DNA of 64,000 nucleotides from an uncultured Desulfobacter sp. (GTDB taxonomy: Bacteria; Desulfobacterota; Desulfobacteria; Desulfobacterales; Desulfobacteraceae). Numbering within the stretch: the stretch's first letter is position 1; each line of letters begins with the position of its first letter. The stretch spans positions 1,168,501 through 1,232,500 of the forward strand of contig NZ_OY762614.1 of NCBI RefSeq assembly GCF_963666145.1, given 5' to 3'. Shown piece after piece: positions 1-8,169 of this stretch. The notes below the pieces were generated by a model, which worked only from the letters and a program-made list of their open reading frames with translations, did no database searches and had not been told where the DNA came from. The position numbers were made by a program, and so were the translations under genes.

Positions 1-1
1 G

Positions 2-436
2 ATTCAAATCGCCAAGGATTCCGACGAACTGACCGCATTGCTTCAGACCGCAGTTGAACATCAAACGCCCATTGTGATGTTCAACTGGACTCCGAACTGG
101 ACCGACTTTGCCTATGATGGCGAATTTGTAGAATTCCCTGCCTATGAAAAGGCCTGTGAAACAGATCCAAAGTGGGGGGTAAACCCGTTGTTTACCTATG
201 ACTGCGGCAATCCCAAAGGCGGACGGTTATTCAAAGGGGCTTGGAACGGCGTAAAAGAAGAGTGGTCCTGCGCCTATCAAATCCTTGAAAACATGAAAAT
301 GACCAACCAGATGATTGCCGAGGCAGCCTTTCTGGTGGACAGAGAGCATCAAACCCATGATCAAGCGGCCAAGATCTGGATAGAGCGTCATAAAGATATT
401 GTTAAAAGCTGGATTCCCCCATCATGTTCTCATTGA
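2..436 (+). CDS. Glycine-betaine/choline-type ABC transporter substrate-binding protein, 3' part
   Basis: This is the C-terminal 144 codons of a gene whose start lies before the window. The aromatic-rich stretches FNWTPNWTDF and WIPPS resemble the OpuAC/ProX family, which binds quaternary amines such as glycine betaine in the periplasm through tryptophan and tyrosine cages. The remaining sequence, with a helical tail ending in a KIWIERHKDIV-type segment, fits the closing lobe of that fold. Its stop codon lies 13 bases inside the following histidine kinase gene, so the two are probably translated together. The binding protein could therefore be the periplasmic sensor partner of the kinase rather than part of a transporter; no permease or ATPase is visible on this side. 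The family call is fairly sure, but ligand and role are inferred. Confidence 0.7.
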   Translation: MQIAKDSDELTALLQTAVEHQTPIVMFNWTPNWTDFAYDGEFVEFPAYEKACETDPKWGVNPLFTYDCGNPKGGRLFKGAWNGVKEEWSCAYQILENMKMTNQMIAEAAFLVDREHQTHDQAAKIWIERHKDIVKSWIPPSCSH

Positions 437-3159
437 AACATCTATCCATTTCCCGTGCGTTCTACCTTTTGATGGTCATTGTCATATTTGGGCCAACGGC
501 AACCATCGGAACGGTTCTTCTCGTCATGGACAAAAACAAACTGGAAGCGAAAAACCTAAAATATCAAGAAGATACGGCAAATATTATTGCATCGGCCATG
601 CAGCAGCCCCTTTATGATTTTACCCCCGGAATTGATCTGCCGCTCATTAATTATATGCTCCAGGATGAACGGATTCTGGCCATCCGGGTCTATGATTTTG
701 AAGAACTGCCCTTTTCAAACTATTCTTCCGGCAATACGTCACAGAAAAACTACACGACTAAAACCAAGGATGTGATCTTTGACAAACGGGTGATCGGCAG
801 AATAGAAGTTGATTTCAGTGATGATATTCAAACCCAGATTTATGAAGTTTTTGGTATAACCCTTTTGATCTTTATCGTGCCTTTGGCAATCTCATCCGTT
901 ATATTTTTAAAATTCATCCGATATAAAATTCTCAATCCGATCCAGTATCTTAAAAAACATGCCAGTAAAATTGCCCGCAACGAACTGGATGAACCCATTC
1001 AACAATTCAGCAATGATGAGTTTGGCAAGCTGTCCCAATCCTTTGAGGTGATGAGGAAAACCCTGAAAAAACAGCTCCTCACACTGGACAAACGCGTACA
1101 GGAAAAAACCCATGCCTTGAATGATCTTAACCAGTCCCTGATGGATCGAAATATCGAACTTGAAAAGGCGAAACAAACCGCAGAAGCAGCTGAAAAGTCC
1201 AAATCGGAATTCCTGGCAAACATGAGCCATGAAATCCGCACGCCCATGAATGCCATTATCGGGATGAGCCATCTGGCACTGAATACCGATTTGACCTTCA
1301 AACAGCGGGATTATGTCAATAAAATCGACGCGGCCGCCAATTCACTGCTGGGTCTGATCAACGACATTCTGGATTTTTCCAAAATTGAAGCCGGCAAGCT
1401 GGACATTGAATCCGTGCAATTCGATATCGACGATGTGATGGCTGCCGCAGCGGACCTGACCACCATCAAGACATCGGAAAAGGGACTGGAACTGCTTGTG
1501 CATATCTCTCCAGACGTCCCGCGCAGCCTCATCGGAGATCCCCTGCGCTTAAAACAGATTCTGGTGAATTTAGCGGGCAATGCATGCAAATTCACAGAGC
1601 AAGGAGAGGTGGAGCTCTCCTGCACATTGGATGAACAGGCGGAACACGACAAGGTTGTCCTGCGTTTTTGCGTGCGGGACACCGGCATCGGCATGACCCA
1701 GGAACAACAGGACAGCCTGTTTCATGCCTTTACCCAGGCCGACAACTCCTTTACCCGAAAATACGGCGGAACCGGGTTGGGACTTACCATCTCCAAACGC
1801 CTTTCAGAATTAATGGGGGGGGGTATCGGCGTCGCGTCTGAATATGGCAAGGGGTCCACCTTCTTTTTTACAGTACGCCTCACCGTGGATAATAAACAGG
1901 AGACGCGCAAGCAGGTAACGGCTGACGATGCCCTGCATCAGAAAAAAGTACTCGTCATTGATGACAACGAGACAGCCAGGGGAATTTTCCAATCGTATCT
2001 TGAAAATATGGGATTCAGGGTCGAAACCGTTGACAGCGGCCAGGCAGGACTTGACTGCATTGAAAGGTCAGTGAAGACCGATCCCTTTGAAATTATTTTG
2101 CTGGACTGGAAAATGCCGGCAATGGACGGGATGGAAACCTGTGGCAGGATTCATCTCATGGCAAACCTGTGGCCAACGCCCAAGATCATAATGGCAACGG
2201 CCTACGGCAGGGCAGAAGCCCGGAATCAGGGGCAAAAAAACGGATTGGACGGATTTGTGACAAAACCTGTGACCCAATCCACCCTTTACGACGCCATTAT
2301 GGCCGCCTATGGCCGAAACGTGATCAGCAAGCCCCAAAGGCTTGATGGTTACATGACCAAGGCAAAAATGAGACATGGGGCCCGCATACTATTGGCGGAA
2401 GATAATGAAATCAATCAACAGATCGCATTGGAAATCCTGGAGAGTGCCGGGTTGAGCGTGGATGTGGCAAACGATGGCCAAGAGGCCGTGGATGCGGTAA
2501 AAGCCCAAAAATATGATCTTGTGCTCATGGACATTCAGATGCCCATAATGAATGGAATGCAGGCCACGGCCAGGATTCGTGAATTCAAAACAGCCACACA
2601 GCTGCCCATCATCGCCATGACGGCCCACGCCATGGCCGGAGACCGGGAAAAAAGCCTTGCTGTGGGCATGCAGGACCATGTGACCAAACCCATTGACCCC
2701 AAGGCGTTGTTCAATGCGATAATCCGCTGGATTCCCCCCGTAACCCAAACACGTTCAAAAGAATTCAAAACGGTTGCAGGAGATAAAAAAACCAAAGAAA
2801 CCGACCGGGATGTTCTGCCGCCGGAACTGCCGGGGTTTGACATGGATAGCGGTTTACGGCGGGTAGGCGGAAACCGTGAACTATACCGAAAACTGCTTGT
2901 CAAAGTGCATCAAGATTATGCCGATGCCACCGTAAAACTCCATGATTTAATTAAAAAAAATAAAATGGAAGAGGCCCGGCTTTTTGTACACTCGATCAAA
3001 GGTGTGGCCGGAAATCTGGGGGCGGATGCATTACAGTCCGCAAGCCTGGAGGTAGAGATGCGCCTGAAAAAGGGCGCGGCACCGGATGATGCACTGTTGG
3101 AAATTTTCACCCGTGAAATGGAAACCATTCAAAATGGGCTTAAAACGATTCAGCATTAA
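424..3159 (+). CDS. Hybrid sensor histidine kinase with two receiver domains and an HPt domain
   Basis: This 911-residue inner-membrane kinase has an N-terminal membrane helix (about 13-33), a periplasmic region of about 105 residues, a second helix (about 142-162), a HAMP linker and a coiled coil. The HisKA phosphoacceptor is His269 in SHEIRTPMNAI. The ATPase domain shows NACKFT, DTGIGM and GGTGLGL. Two receiver domains follow, with probable acceptor aspartates Asp561 (LLDWKMP) and Asp703 (LMDIQMP), and a C-terminal HPt domain carries His856 in HSIKGVAGNLGA. All residues needed for a complete phosphorelay are present. The start codon sits inside the end of the binding-protein gene, which argues for a shared transcript and perhaps a binding-protein-dependent signal. 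The output regulator is not encoded nearby. A GC-rich inverted repeat without a clear U-tract lies downstream near 3243. Confidence 0.92.
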   Translation: MFSLKHLSISRAFYLLMVIVIFGPTATIGTVLLVMDKNKLEAKNLKYQEDTANIIASAMQQPLYDFTPGIDLPLINYMLQDERILAIRVYDFEELPFSNYSSGNTSQKNYTTKTKDVIFDKRVIGRIEVDFSDDIQTQIYEVFGITLLIFIVPLAISSVIFLKFIRYKILNPIQYLKKHASKIARNELDEPIQQFSNDEFGKLSQSFEVMRKTLKKQLLTLDKRVQEKTHALNDLNQSLMDRNIELEKAKQTAEAAEKSKSEFLANMSHEIRTPMNAIIGMSHLALNTDLTFKQRDYVNKIDAAANSLLGLINDILDFSKIEAGKLDIESVQFDIDDVMAAAADLTTIKTSEKGLELLVHISPDVPRSLIGDPLRLKQILVNLAGNACKFTEQGEVELSCTLDEQAEHDKVVLRFCVRDTGIGMTQEQQDSLFHAFTQADNSFTRKYGGTGLGLTISKRLSELMGGGIGVASEYGKGSTFFFTVRLTVDNKQETRKQVTADDALHQKKVLVIDDNETARGIFQSYLENMGFRVETVDSGQAGLDCIERSVKTDPFEIILLDWKMPAMDGMETCGRIHLMANLWPTPKIIMATAYGRAEARNQGQKNGLDGFVTKPVTQSTLYDAIMAAYGRNVISKPQRLDGYMTKAKMRHGARILLAEDNEINQQIALEILESAGLSVDVANDGQEAVDAVKAQKYDLVLMDIQMPIMNGMQATARIREFKTATQLPIIAMTAHAMAGDREKSLAVGMQDHVTKPIDPKALFNAIIRWIPPVTQTRSKEFKTVAGDKKTKETDRDVLPPELPGFDMDSGLRRVGGNRELYRKLLVKVHQDYADATVKLHDLIKKNKMEEARLFVHSIKGVAGNLGADALQSASLEVEMRLKKGAAPDDALLEIFTREMETIQNGLKTIQH

Positions 3160-3387
3160 GAAAGCACTTTTACGGTTGATTCTCGTGCCCGGCGTCTGGT
3201 AAGGGTAAATAAAGTAAATAATTCTGTCTATCTTAAAGAATGGCCCGGCACACAGAGGCCGGGCGCTGGTAGGAAAAACGGCCCGGACATTTGACTCAGA
3301 AGGGAAAACACGATTCCTGCCAGGGGATATGGTTCCACCCCCTCCCCTGTCAGGCTGTCAAAGGTCCGGGCTGCGTTAGGCGGGAAA

Positions 3388-4071
3388 TCAGGCTGCCGGT
3401 TGAATTTTAAACTCAACCCGCCGGTTGATCCGGGCGGCTGCCTGATTCGTTGTGGTGCGGACGGGAGACTGTTCCCCATAGCTGACCTCGGTCAGGCGCT
3501 GGGGAGAAATCCCAAGATTTTCAAGAGAATTTTTTACGGCATTGGCCCTTTTTTTACCCAGGGCCATGTTGTAATCTTTGGAGCCGCTTTGATCGCAGTA
3601 GCCTACAATCTGAACACTGACATCCGGATTGGCCGCCAGCCACGCGGCCTGTTCCCGTACCACGACCTGGGCCTGCTCATCCAATGTGCAGCTGTTAAAG
3701 GCAAAAAAGATCTGCCGGGCTAAAAACTGCTGCTTGTCTTCCTCTGAAACGGTTTGTTCCGCATCTGCAGGCACGGCACTTTGCTCAACTGAATTTGCAT
3801 CGGTTTCAGACACCTGAGCATCAGTCCCGCCGGCAGCAGCCTCTGTGTCAAGAACAGGGGCGTCAACATTCTGGGTTTCCGTGGCAACGGCCTCGGGCAC
3901 CACGGAATTCTGTGCTTCGGTTGAAGGCGTCTGCTGTTCAATGGTATCGGCATCGGTTGCCATGGCTGTGGAAGATATTGAAAGCGAGAAAGCCAAAAAT
4001 CCTGCGGTTGCCAGGATCAAAGCGATTAAAAACCGAATCGAACGTGTTGTGTGTTCTCTACTGCATTTCAT
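3388..4071 (-). CDS. OmpA/Pal-family peptidoglycan-binding outer-membrane protein
   Basis: The 227-residue product starts with a basic segment and a hydrophobic signal sequence (about residues 12-36). A low-complexity stretch rich in Ala, Glu, Thr, Val and Asp (about 37-110) follows and probably acts as a flexible spacer. The C-terminal 110 residues form an OmpA-like domain: QIFFAFNSCTLDEQA, VQIVGYCDQSG, LGKKRANAVK and RINRRVEF match the conserved peptidoglycan-binding motifs. The usual Asp after FAF is replaced by Asn, and two cysteines (in FNSC and GYC) could form a disulfide. There is no lipobox, so attachment would be through the signal or partner proteins. It is transcribed away from the DUF3124 gene and its promoter must lie near the palindrome at 4158-4223. 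Confidence 0.85.
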   Translation of the reverse strand: MKCSREHTTRSIRFLIALILATAGFLAFSLSISSTAMATDADTIEQQTPSTEAQNSVVPEAVATETQNVDAPVLDTEAAAGGTDAQVSETDANSVEQSAVPADAEQTVSEEDKQQFLARQIFFAFNSCTLDEQAQVVVREQAAWLAANPDVSVQIVGYCDQSGSKDYNMALGKKRANAVKNSLENLGISPQRLTEVSYGEQSPVRTTTNQAAARINRRVEFKIQPAA

Positions 4072-4402
4072 TGTTCATTTCCTTTCTTTAAATTGGGGTT
4101 ATGGCAAAAGTTAAACGACTTTAGCCGCCTTAATCCCCCATAGTAGCAACCCCCATGCCAAGACAATAACATATTGAAATTTATACTTATTTAAATTTCA
4201 ATACAAAATAAACAATGTCTTGGTTACAAGGATTTCATCCCGAATTACGTTTCTTGCACGGCAGGAAAAAACAAACTGACAATTGAAAGGCAGGAGAAAA
4301 ATTTAACGGTCAGGCTTGCTAAAAGGCCCTCACCCAGGTTAACCTTGATCGAAACTTAAAACCATGTTTTCGTTTCAAACGGTCTTTTTAAAGGTGGTGA
4401 GG
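4072..4402. other. Intergenic region between divergent genes, with large palindrome
   Basis: This 331-base gap must carry promoters for both flanking genes. Apart from the bipartite palindrome listed separately, it is AT-rich and I see no convincing open frame. A purine-rich AAAGGTGGTGAGG segment at its right end serves as the ribosome-binding site of the next gene. Confidence 0.5.
4158..4223. repeat. Bipartite inverted repeat
   Basis: CCAAGACA (4158-4165) is matched by TGTCTTGG (4216-4223). Inside it, the 12-base arm TATTGAAATTTA (4172-4183) is matched by TAAATTTCAATA (4192-4203), with an 8-base centre. The arms are perfect and are separated by unequal unpaired spacers. It could be an operator, a DNA cruciform or a folded leader for one of the two divergent genes. 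Confidence 0.8.
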
Positions 4403-4876
4403 ATGAAGACAAAAAGATACTTAGCGGGTTACCTGATGTTGTTCATTGGCGTGACTTTGTGGGCAAAAGGAACGGCACTTACCCAGGAACTGTCAACGCT
4501 ATCAAAGGGACAAAAGATCTATGTTCCGGCATATTCACATATTTACACGGGGAACAGACAAATTCCTTCGTTTTTAACCGTGACGTTAAGCATTCGCAAT
4601 ACGGACATGGCACACGGCATTGAGATTGTTTCCGTGGATTACCACGACACCAAAGGAACACGGATCAAAAGCTATCTGCCCGCCCCTGTTTTTCTCAACG
4701 CCCTTGAATCGGTGCGCTATGTCGTGGACTATGATGACAAGACCGGGGGGTCCGGGGCGAATTTCATTGTTGAATGGAGATCTGAAACCCCAGTGAATCC
4801 ACCGATCATGGAGACCATCATGATCGGCTCCAGGTCATCTTTTACATCCCGGGGACAGGCCCTTATTACCCGATAG
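4403..4876 (+). CDS. DUF3124 family secreted protein
   Basis: The product has 157 residues, with a short signal peptide (about 1-25, MKTKRYLAGYLMLFIGVTLW). A mature domain follows with KIYVPAYSHIYTG, TLSIRNTD and a closing TIMIGSRSSFTSRGQ segment, which I recognise as the DUF3124 family of small periplasmic proteins of unknown function. I chose the ATG at 4403 because AAAGGTGGTGAGG lies just before it. An in-frame ATG 39 bases upstream lacks such a site and would put charged residues before the signal sequence. The 3' end overlaps the convergent STAS gene by 11 bases. No function is assigned to the family that I can rely on. Confidence 0.8.
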   Translation: MKTKRYLAGYLMLFIGVTLWAKGTALTQELSTLSKGQKIYVPAYSHIYTGNRQIPSFLTVTLSIRNTDMAHGIEIVSVDYHDTKGTRIKSYLPAPVFLNALESVRYVVDYDDKTGGSGANFIVEWRSETPVNPPIMETIMIGSRSSFTSRGQALITR

Positions 4877-5201
4877 CGCTTAACGCCTCTTCAACGGTTT
4901 GAAATATTCTAAAAATGGAATAAAACCCTGACAGTTCAAACACATCCTTGACAGATCCGTTCAACCCGGAAATAAAAAGATCCTGCCCCTTTGCCTTTAG
5001 ATTTTTGGCTGATATGAGGACCACTCTAAGCCCTGCGCTGCTCATGTATTCCATGCCCTGGAGATCCAGGACGACAACGGTCCGAGCAGCTGCAGTGTGT
5101 GTCGCAATCTCTTTTTCAATCTCCGGGGAATTAGATGCATCTATTCTTCCTGCAACCGAAACAACAAGTGCATCAGGATGTTCGTTTATATTTATATCCA
5201 T
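4866..5201 (-). CDS. STAS-domain anti-anti-sigma factor (SpoIIAA/RsbV-like)
   Basis: The product is a 111-residue single STAS domain. Its core GRIDASNSPEIEKEI and VLDLQGMEYMSSAGLRVVL match the RsbV/SpoIIAA pattern, and the Ser pair in MSSAGLR is where the partner kinase would phosphorylate. When unphosphorylated, such proteins bind and sequester an RsbW-type kinase. I chose the ATG at 5201, with CGGAG before it; the frame stays open upstream to 5303 but that extension is not conserved-looking. The gene is divergent from an RsbW-like ATPase gene at 5549, and a PP2C phosphatase follows at 6151, so all three partner-switch components are adjacent. Its 3' end overlaps the convergent DUF3124 gene. 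Confidence 0.88.
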   Translation of the reverse strand: MDININEHPDALVVSVAGRIDASNSPEIEKEIATHTAAARTVVVLDLQGMEYMSSAGLRVVLISAKNLKAKGQDLFISGLNGSVKDVFELSGFYSIFRIFQTVEEALSAIG

Positions 5202-5548
5202 GTAACACTCCGAAATTATCTCTATTGAATATACTATGTTTTTAGGTTCAGTCGCGTTTAACGATTCTCTTACATGCGTATACCCGATAAGGGAACTCTT
5301 CATAGAACATCTGAATAAAACGCCGAAACCAATTTAAGTCCTATATCACATTTCAAATTATTTGGGTATCCGCAAGCGCTACAATTTATGACATATTAAC
5401 CCGAATCAAACGTGACTTAGTATTTACACATTAAAATAAAGATGTAAATTTATTAGCTTGAATTCATCTACTATAAAAGATAGGTTAACACAATACGCGA
5501 CATTGATGACGTCGTAAAAAAATCTTAGACAATAAACAGGCTGATTCA
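5202..5548. other. Intergenic region between divergent partner-switch genes
   Basis: This 347-base AT-rich gap separates the STAS gene from the ATPase gene and should hold both promoters. I see one short inverted repeat, ATTTACA (5422-5428) and TGTAAAT (5443-5449). I could not pick out a convincing promoter or a small gene. Confidence 0.4.
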
Positions 5549-5950
5549 ATGGAAATAAAAACTTTTAAACCTGAAATTGAATCTGTTTACCGTATCCAGA
5601 AATTTGTTAAATCCGGCCTTTCTTTGGAAGCGGCCAATAAAAGAAAATGCTTCGCCATTGACCTGATCATTGAGGAACTGGTTGTAAATATTGCAACCTA
5701 CGGAACAAAAGATATAAAAACCGGCGTTATTGACGTTTGTATAGACATTGAGGATGAAACCTTATATATAGCCATTTCGGATAATGGCCCGGCGTTTAAT
5801 CCCCTTAAAGAAAAAGATCCTGATATATTTGTGCCCCTTGAAGACAGACAAGTAGGGGGACTGGGTATTTACCTTGTAAAGCAGTTTGTAAAAGATATCC
5901 AGTATGAGAGAAAGGATCATAAAAATTTAATCCGGCTCTGGATTGCCTGA
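5549..5950 (+). CDS. RsbW/SpoIIAB-like serine kinase (HATPase_c_2)
   Basis: The product is a 133-residue stand-alone GHKL ATPase. The N-box EELVVNI, the G1 box DNGPAFNP and the G2 box GGLGIYLVKQF are all present and well spaced for ATP and Mg binding. This size and order match anti-sigma factor kinases, which phosphorylate a STAS antagonist and hold a target protein when the antagonist is phosphorylated. The antagonist is encoded divergently at 4866-5201 and the opposing phosphatase just downstream, so a complete switch can be drawn. No sigma factor is encoded in the window. The target is therefore either elsewhere or not a sigma factor, as in partner switches that control enzymes or cyclases. 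Confidence 0.88.
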   Translation: MEIKTFKPEIESVYRIQKFVKSGLSLEAANKRKCFAIDLIIEELVVNIATYGTKDIKTGVIDVCIDIEDETLYIAISDNGPAFNPLKEKDPDIFVPLEDRQVGGLGIYLVKQFVKDIQYERKDHKNLIRLWIA

Positions 5951-6005
5951 CGGGCTCTATTAAATTTTTAACACCTTTTTCTTCCCGGCAAATCAAAAAA
6001 GAAAA

Positions 6006-6065
6006 ATACCACCATCGCGTTGCGATTTTATAAAATTTTATGGACCTGCATACCAACGGTGGTAT
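6006..6065 (+). promoter_or_regulatory. Structured leader before the PP2C gene, competing hairpins
   Basis: ATACCACC (6006-6013) can pair with GGTGGTAT (6058-6065). The same right arm can instead form a local hairpin, ATACCA (6050-6055), loop ACGG, TGGTAT (6060-6065). Inside lies ATCGC-GTT-GCGAT (6014-6026) followed by TTTTATAAAATTTTA, which could end the upstream kinase transcript. Two alternative folds sharing one arm suggest attenuation, but this is inference. Confidence 0.4.
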
Positions 6066-6150
6066 AGGTTTACTGTGCGGTGTTTAAACTTGAGACTGTT
6101 TGCGATACAAACCGGTACGGTTAGACATATGAGGAGAGATCAAAACAACC

Positions 6151-8154
6151 ATGTTTTCAACGATTAAGGGGAAAATTTTATTTGCTGTCATTCTGGTCAT
6201 GGTGATCTCTACAACGGTTAATATCTTTTTCACCCACCGGGATGTGGGTAACGCCATGCTGACAGCCCAGAAGGATTCGGCGTTGAACATCCTGCACTCC
6301 CTGGATTTAATTATTGAAGGCGATTACCACAATCTGTTAAAAGAGAAACGATCTTTAACCCTTTTAAAGAGAAGCCAGTTAAAGGACACGGCCAGGGTTA
6401 TCGCATCGGTGTTTGACGGCTTTGCCGCCATGGATAAATCCCAGGGAACACGCGGACTTGAACACGCACTCTCCTGGCTTGAATCCGCCCCATTCAATAA
6501 TGTTAATTACTACATCATCGATGCAAAATCCAACGTAACCGCATCTTCCGATGCCCAGGTTAACACCGGTTCTTTTAAAGCGTTAAAAGATGTCAAACAC
6601 AGAAGCATCGCCGAGGTCATGCAATTTGAACACCTCTCTCCAAGGGGAGATTTTGCCGCGTTCAACCTTGATCAGAACGAAGAAAACGCGTCCGTACTTG
6701 CCTATTTCAGACCATTTGCCCCTTGGTCACTGACCATCGGCGTATCCGTGGATATCAGCCAGATTCAGGCATTGGCGGAAAAGCAAGAAGCGCAAATCAT
6801 CTCCTCGCTGACCGATTATACCCAGGGCCTCAAGATTGCAGACAGCGGTTTTGTATATATTTTTGCAGAATCTGGTGCCGCGCTTGTGCCCCATGGGAAA
6901 AATGCGCCCCAGGCCATGGATACCATGGTCAACCAACTGACCGGCAATCTGATCAATGACGATATTCGTCAAAACGCATCGGATGAATTCTCACACTTTC
7001 GTTATCTGCCGGATACGCCGGATAAAAGCGCACGGGAGATGATCGCCCATTGTTATTATTTCAAGCCTTTTAAGTGGTACATCAACGTCATGATTCCTTT
7101 GCAGGAAATCAAACTGCCGGCCCAGCGACTGGTTATCCGGCAGAGCCTGATCATCGTAATCATGTTCATGGCCGGTCTTTTTGCCATTATCCTGGTCATC
7201 AGCCGCATTGCAACGCCTTTGCAGCGCCTGTCTGCCTATGCCAGAAAAATCCCCAAACTGGATTTTACCAAACCGATGGATAAGTCAACGCCGGTGGATG
7301 ACCTGCCCGAAAAGTACAAAGACGAGGTGGGTGATCTGGCCGCGTCATTTATCCTCATGCGCCACGAACTAAGCCGGAACATCCAGGACCTGATCAACAT
7401 TACCTCAGCCAGGCAGCGCATGGAAAGTGAACTGGGAATCGCCAGGGAGATCCAGTTGGGCATGGTGCCAAAGACCTTTCCCGGACAGCTTGAATTTGAC
7501 CATATGGATCTGTACGCGACATTACAGCCGGCCAAGGAAGTCGGTGGAGATTTGTATGATTTCTTCCAACTTGATGACGATCATGTTGTGTTTACCTTAG
7601 GAGACGTTTCCGATAAAGGTGTCCCGGCAGCGCTTTTCATGGTGGTCACCCGCACCCTTATCCGGGTATTCAGCGGAAAAGACGTATCCCCTGCCCGAAT
7701 GATGACCAGTATCAACAATGTCCTAAGCTCAGACAACCCCCGCGCCATGTTTGTAACGCTTATCATCGGGACCTTGAATATTAGGACAGGAGAGGTTATT
7801 TATGCCAATGGTGGACACAACCCGCCCATCATTATTACCCAGGACGAAGCACGTTTCATAGAATGCAAAAAGGAACCCCTTGTGGGTGCCATGCCGGGAA
7901 TCATTTATTCAAACAGCACCCTGACCCTTAGCAATGGACAGGGATTCATGTTATACACGGATGGAGTTAACGAAGCCATGAACAAGGAAGGCAAACAATT
8001 TTCAAATCAGCGAATGCTTGATGAAGTCTCAAGAGATCGCGATCTGCCGTCGGAAACGATCGTACACAATCTTTTGAACAGCATCAGCAAACATGCAGGA
8101 ACCGCCCCCCAATCCGATGATATTGCCATGTTGATTATCAAATTCCAAAAATAA
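6151..8154 (+). CDS. SpoIIE/RsbU-type PP2C phosphatase with periplasmic Cache-like sensor and HAMP
   Basis: The 667-residue membrane protein has a helix at about 7-28, a long extracytoplasmic region (about 30-325) with two Cache-like halves, a second helix near 335-355 and a HAMP linker. A C-terminal PP2C/SpoIIE phosphatase domain follows (about 425-667). Metal-binding signatures are visible in VGGDLYDFF, LGDVSDKGVPAALFM and YTDGVNEA. Such proteins dephosphorylate a STAS protein when the sensor is engaged, here most likely the STAS protein encoded at 4866-5201. A GAGGAG element lies about 12 bases before the start. The racemase gene follows after 15 bases, so sensing and the downstream metabolic genes are probably cotranscribed. 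Confidence 0.9.
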   Translation: MFSTIKGKILFAVILVMVISTTVNIFFTHRDVGNAMLTAQKDSALNILHSLDLIIEGDYHNLLKEKRSLTLLKRSQLKDTARVIASVFDGFAAMDKSQGTRGLEHALSWLESAPFNNVNYYIIDAKSNVTASSDAQVNTGSFKALKDVKHRSIAEVMQFEHLSPRGDFAAFNLDQNEENASVLAYFRPFAPWSLTIGVSVDISQIQALAEKQEAQIISSLTDYTQGLKIADSGFVYIFAESGAALVPHGKNAPQAMDTMVNQLTGNLINDDIRQNASDEFSHFRYLPDTPDKSAREMIAHCYYFKPFKWYINVMIPLQEIKLPAQRLVIRQSLIIVIMFMAGLFAIILVISRIATPLQRLSAYARKIPKLDFTKPMDKSTPVDDLPEKYKDEVGDLAASFILMRHELSRNIQDLINITSARQRMESELGIAREIQLGMVPKTFPGQLEFDHMDLYATLQPAKEVGGDLYDFFQLDDDHVVFTLGDVSDKGVPAALFMVVTRTLIRVFSGKDVSPARMMTSINNVLSSDNPRAMFVTLIIGTLNIRTGEVIYANGGHNPPIIITQDEARFIECKKEPLVGAMPGIIYSNSTLTLSNGQGFMLYTDGVNEAMNKEGKQFSNQRMLDEVSRDRDLPSETIVHNLLNSISKHAGTAPQSDDIAMLIIKFQK

Positions 8155-8169
8155 AAACGTAACGCCGAT

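Noticed and set aside
3243..3265. GC-rich inverted repeat GCCCGGC/GCCGGGC as a terminator
   Set aside because: No T-tract on either strand, so it cannot be called an intrinsic terminator.
5202..5303. Extended N-terminus of the STAS protein
   Set aside because: A CGGAG site sits before the ATG at 5201, and the remaining 111 residues are a full STAS domain.
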